NCBI GenBank assembly: GCA_031277235.1
Contig: JAITMT010000371.1
Location: 1-20,551 of the forward strand
Source: Tannerella sp.
GTDB taxonomy: Bacteria; Bacteroidota; Bacteroidia; Bacteroidales; Tannerellaceae
Reading direction: 5' to 3'
Length of the DNA stretch: 20,551 bases
Below, in pieces: positions 19,670 through 20,551 of this stretch. Position 1 is the stretch's first letter. The number at the start of each line of letters is the position of its first letter. A program made the translations under genes and the position numbers. The notes below the pieces were generated by a model, which worked only from the letters and a program-made list of their open reading frames with translations, ran no database searches and was not told the origin of the DNA.

Positions 19670-20125
19670 TTATCCGTTTTTAATCGTTTCCTGCAGGCGT
19701 TCAAATTCCTTCGGATTTTCCGTTTTGATTTTTTGCAGCCCTTTCGGGTCTTCCTTCATCCACTTGAGATAGTCCCACGTTTCGCGCCCTGCCGTCAGAT
19801 TTGACTGCTGCACCTTGTCCGCCAGCGTTGCCGAAGCCTTTTCCGGCTTTGCGTCAATCATAGCCTTCACCTCGTCGAACACGCCCTTTTCAGCCATCTT
19901 TTCAAGCGACAAACGTTCCGTTTCCGATATTTTGCCGGATTTGACGGCGGCGGTCAGATAGTCGGTTTGCGCCTGTTTTTCAACGGCTTTCAAACGGGCA
20001 TTCAGCGTTTCTATTTCCCTGTCCTTTTCCGCGACTGCCGTTTCCACGTCCCGCGGCGTGTAGTCGGCGCCCAGGTTCAGACTCTCAACCGTCTTTTGCG
20101 ACAGTTTTAAAGTTGTTTCTGCCAT
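19670..20125 (-). CDS. Nested scaffold protein inside the protease gene (inferred)
   Basis: An in-frame ATG at 20125 starts 'MAETTLKLSQKTVESLNLGA' just after an A-rich run (AACAGAAGAAAAA) of the kind that precedes other starts in this phage. It would yield a 151-aa protein with only the coiled-coil scaffold region and none of the protease. Mu (I and Z) and lambda (C and Nu3) make a scaffold from an internal start in the protease gene, so this is a natural parallel. It is not proven from sequence alone. Confidence 0.45.
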   Translation of the reverse strand: MAETTLKLSQKTVESLNLGADYTPRDVETAVAEKDREIETLNARLKAVEKQAQTDYLTAAVKSGKISETERLSLEKMAEKGVFDEVKAMIDAKPEKASATLADKVQQSNLTAGRETWDYLKWMKEDPKGLQKIKTENPKEFERLQETIKNG

Positions 20126-20551
20126 TTTTTCTTCTGTTTTTTGATTGTTATTACTAAAATTGAAATTCAACACTTCCCTTTTTTCGTTGTACAGTACAAC
20201 GGCGCCGGGATCGGAGGGTATGGAGACGATACTCGCCTCCATCAGTTCCCAGTTGTTTACAACCGCTTCATCGTCCAGGAATAGCATTTCCCTGATGATG
20301 ATACCGATGGAGCACCCTTTCAGGAATCCCGCCAGAACCTGTCTTTCGACTTCCCTGGCTTTTTCCGACGAATCGAAAACGGCGTCCGCGATCAGCCGGT
20401 CGTTCTCGACGCGAAGGTTTTCCCATTTGCCAATGACTTCGCCGTCATTGTGCATGTACAGCATGACCGGATTGGCGTTAAAGCGCTCGAAACTGCCGCC
20501 CTCCAGATTGAGCCGGTAGCCCCTTGCGTTGATTTTTTTCCCGTCCGATAA
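19670..20551 (-). CDS. Prohead protease fused to scaffold (5' end outside window)
   Basis: The minus-strand frame is open to the right edge without a start, giving 293 visible residues, so it is a partial gene. Visible residues ~1-110 match Caudovirus prohead proteases: 'ANPVMLYMHNDGEVIGKW' with the putative catalytic His (H34), then 'LRVENDRLIADAVFDSSEKA', and 'LAGFLKGCSIGI' with the putative Ser (S81), then 'ELMEASIVSIPSDPGAVVLY'. The C-terminal ~150 residues are charged and helical with coiled-coil character ('AVAEKDREIETLNARLKAVE', 'LSLEKMAEKGVFDEVKAMID'), as in scaffold domains. It should cleave itself and the capsid scaffold during head maturation, like Mu gpI. Confidence 0.8.
   Translation of the reverse strand, partial: LSDGKKINARGYRLNLEGGSFERFNANPVMLYMHNDGEVIGKWENLRVENDRLIADAVFDSSEKAREVERQVLAGFLKGCSIGIIIREMLFLDDEAVVNNWELMEASIVSIPSDPGAVVLYNEKREVLNFNFSNNNQKTEEKMAETTLKLSQKTVESLNLGADYTPRDVETAVAEKDREIETLNARLKAVEKQAQTDYLTAAVKSGKISETERLSLEKMAEKGVFDEVKAMIDAKPEKASATLADKVQQSNLTAGRETWDYLKWMKEDPKGLQKIKTENPKEFERLQETIKNG

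Larger units (their letters stand above)
3734..20551. mobile_element. Mu-like (transposable) Bacteroidota prophage, late region, right end to beyond window
   Basis: Gene order on the minus strand follows Mu: protease/scaffold, capsid, head-tail, sheath, tube, chaperone, tape measure, gp43-48-like baseplate genes, fibres, and a DNA methyltransferase at the very end. A lysis cassette sits inside the baseplate genes, unlike Mu. The left boundary is inferred from a TG dinucleotide followed by two 22-bp-spaced repeats. The transposase, regulators, terminase and portal should lie to the right of the window. The class is well supported; the exact boundary is inference. Confidence 0.8.

Overview
The window is Bacteroidota DNA, most likely Bacteroidales. 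The evidence is Bacteroidetes-type promoters (TTTG, 19-21 nt, TAxxTTTG), an SD-poor A-rich start context, an outer-membrane receptor gene with an 'AQ' signal-peptide end, and phage gene families typical of this phylum. It spans the junction between host or accessory DNA (1 to about 3733) and the late half of a Mu-like, contractile-tailed transposable prophage (about 3734 to beyond 20551). All recognised prophage genes lie on the minus strand, so they read from right to left.

Host side: a truncated TonB-receptor-like gene (1-689, minus) is followed by an AT-rich, divergently oriented accessory block. That block holds a strong promoter motif, an unknown small gene with an in-frame amber codon (1086-1502) overlapping an unknown 417-aa gene (1490-2743), and a small two-TM protein (2971-3498). 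About 330 bp without a gene then lead into the inferred phage terminus, a TG dinucleotide followed by two near-identical 15-bp sites exactly 22 bp apart, as at the ends of Mu-type elements.

Prophage, in transcription order: prohead protease with a probable nested scaffold (20551 to 19670), major capsid, small membrane protein, Pro/Glu-rich head-tail protein, tail sheath, tail tube, tail assembly chaperone with a -1 frameshift extension, tape measure, DUF6046-like protein, gpD/gp44-like hub, gp45-like spike, gp46-like baseplate protein, LysM/gpX-like protein, lysis cassette (holin, amidase, probable unimolecular spanin), gp47-like baseplate J, gp48-position protein, tail-collar protein, fibre N-terminal-type protein and large fibre. 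A D12-class adenine methyltransferase closes the element. Integration and replication genes, terminase and portal are not in view and should lie to the right.

Two features are unusual. First, nearly every non-overlapping junction between phage genes is filled by short degenerate tandem repeats of 6-, 7- or 8-bp period (GTTTAACT, TTTGAAAA, CCCGTTTA, CAATTGT and GCCTTT families). They sometimes form large inverted arrays and sometimes enter coding sequence. Second, between the fibre and methyltransferase genes there is a compact structured RNA candidate on the opposite strand. It has its own promoter, a 12-bp outer stem beginning at the predicted start site, a 14-bp inner stem, an 11-bp pairing of the apical loop with the 3' tail, and a T9 tract. 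Three of its pairs are G-U on the plus strand only, which points to plus-strand transcription.
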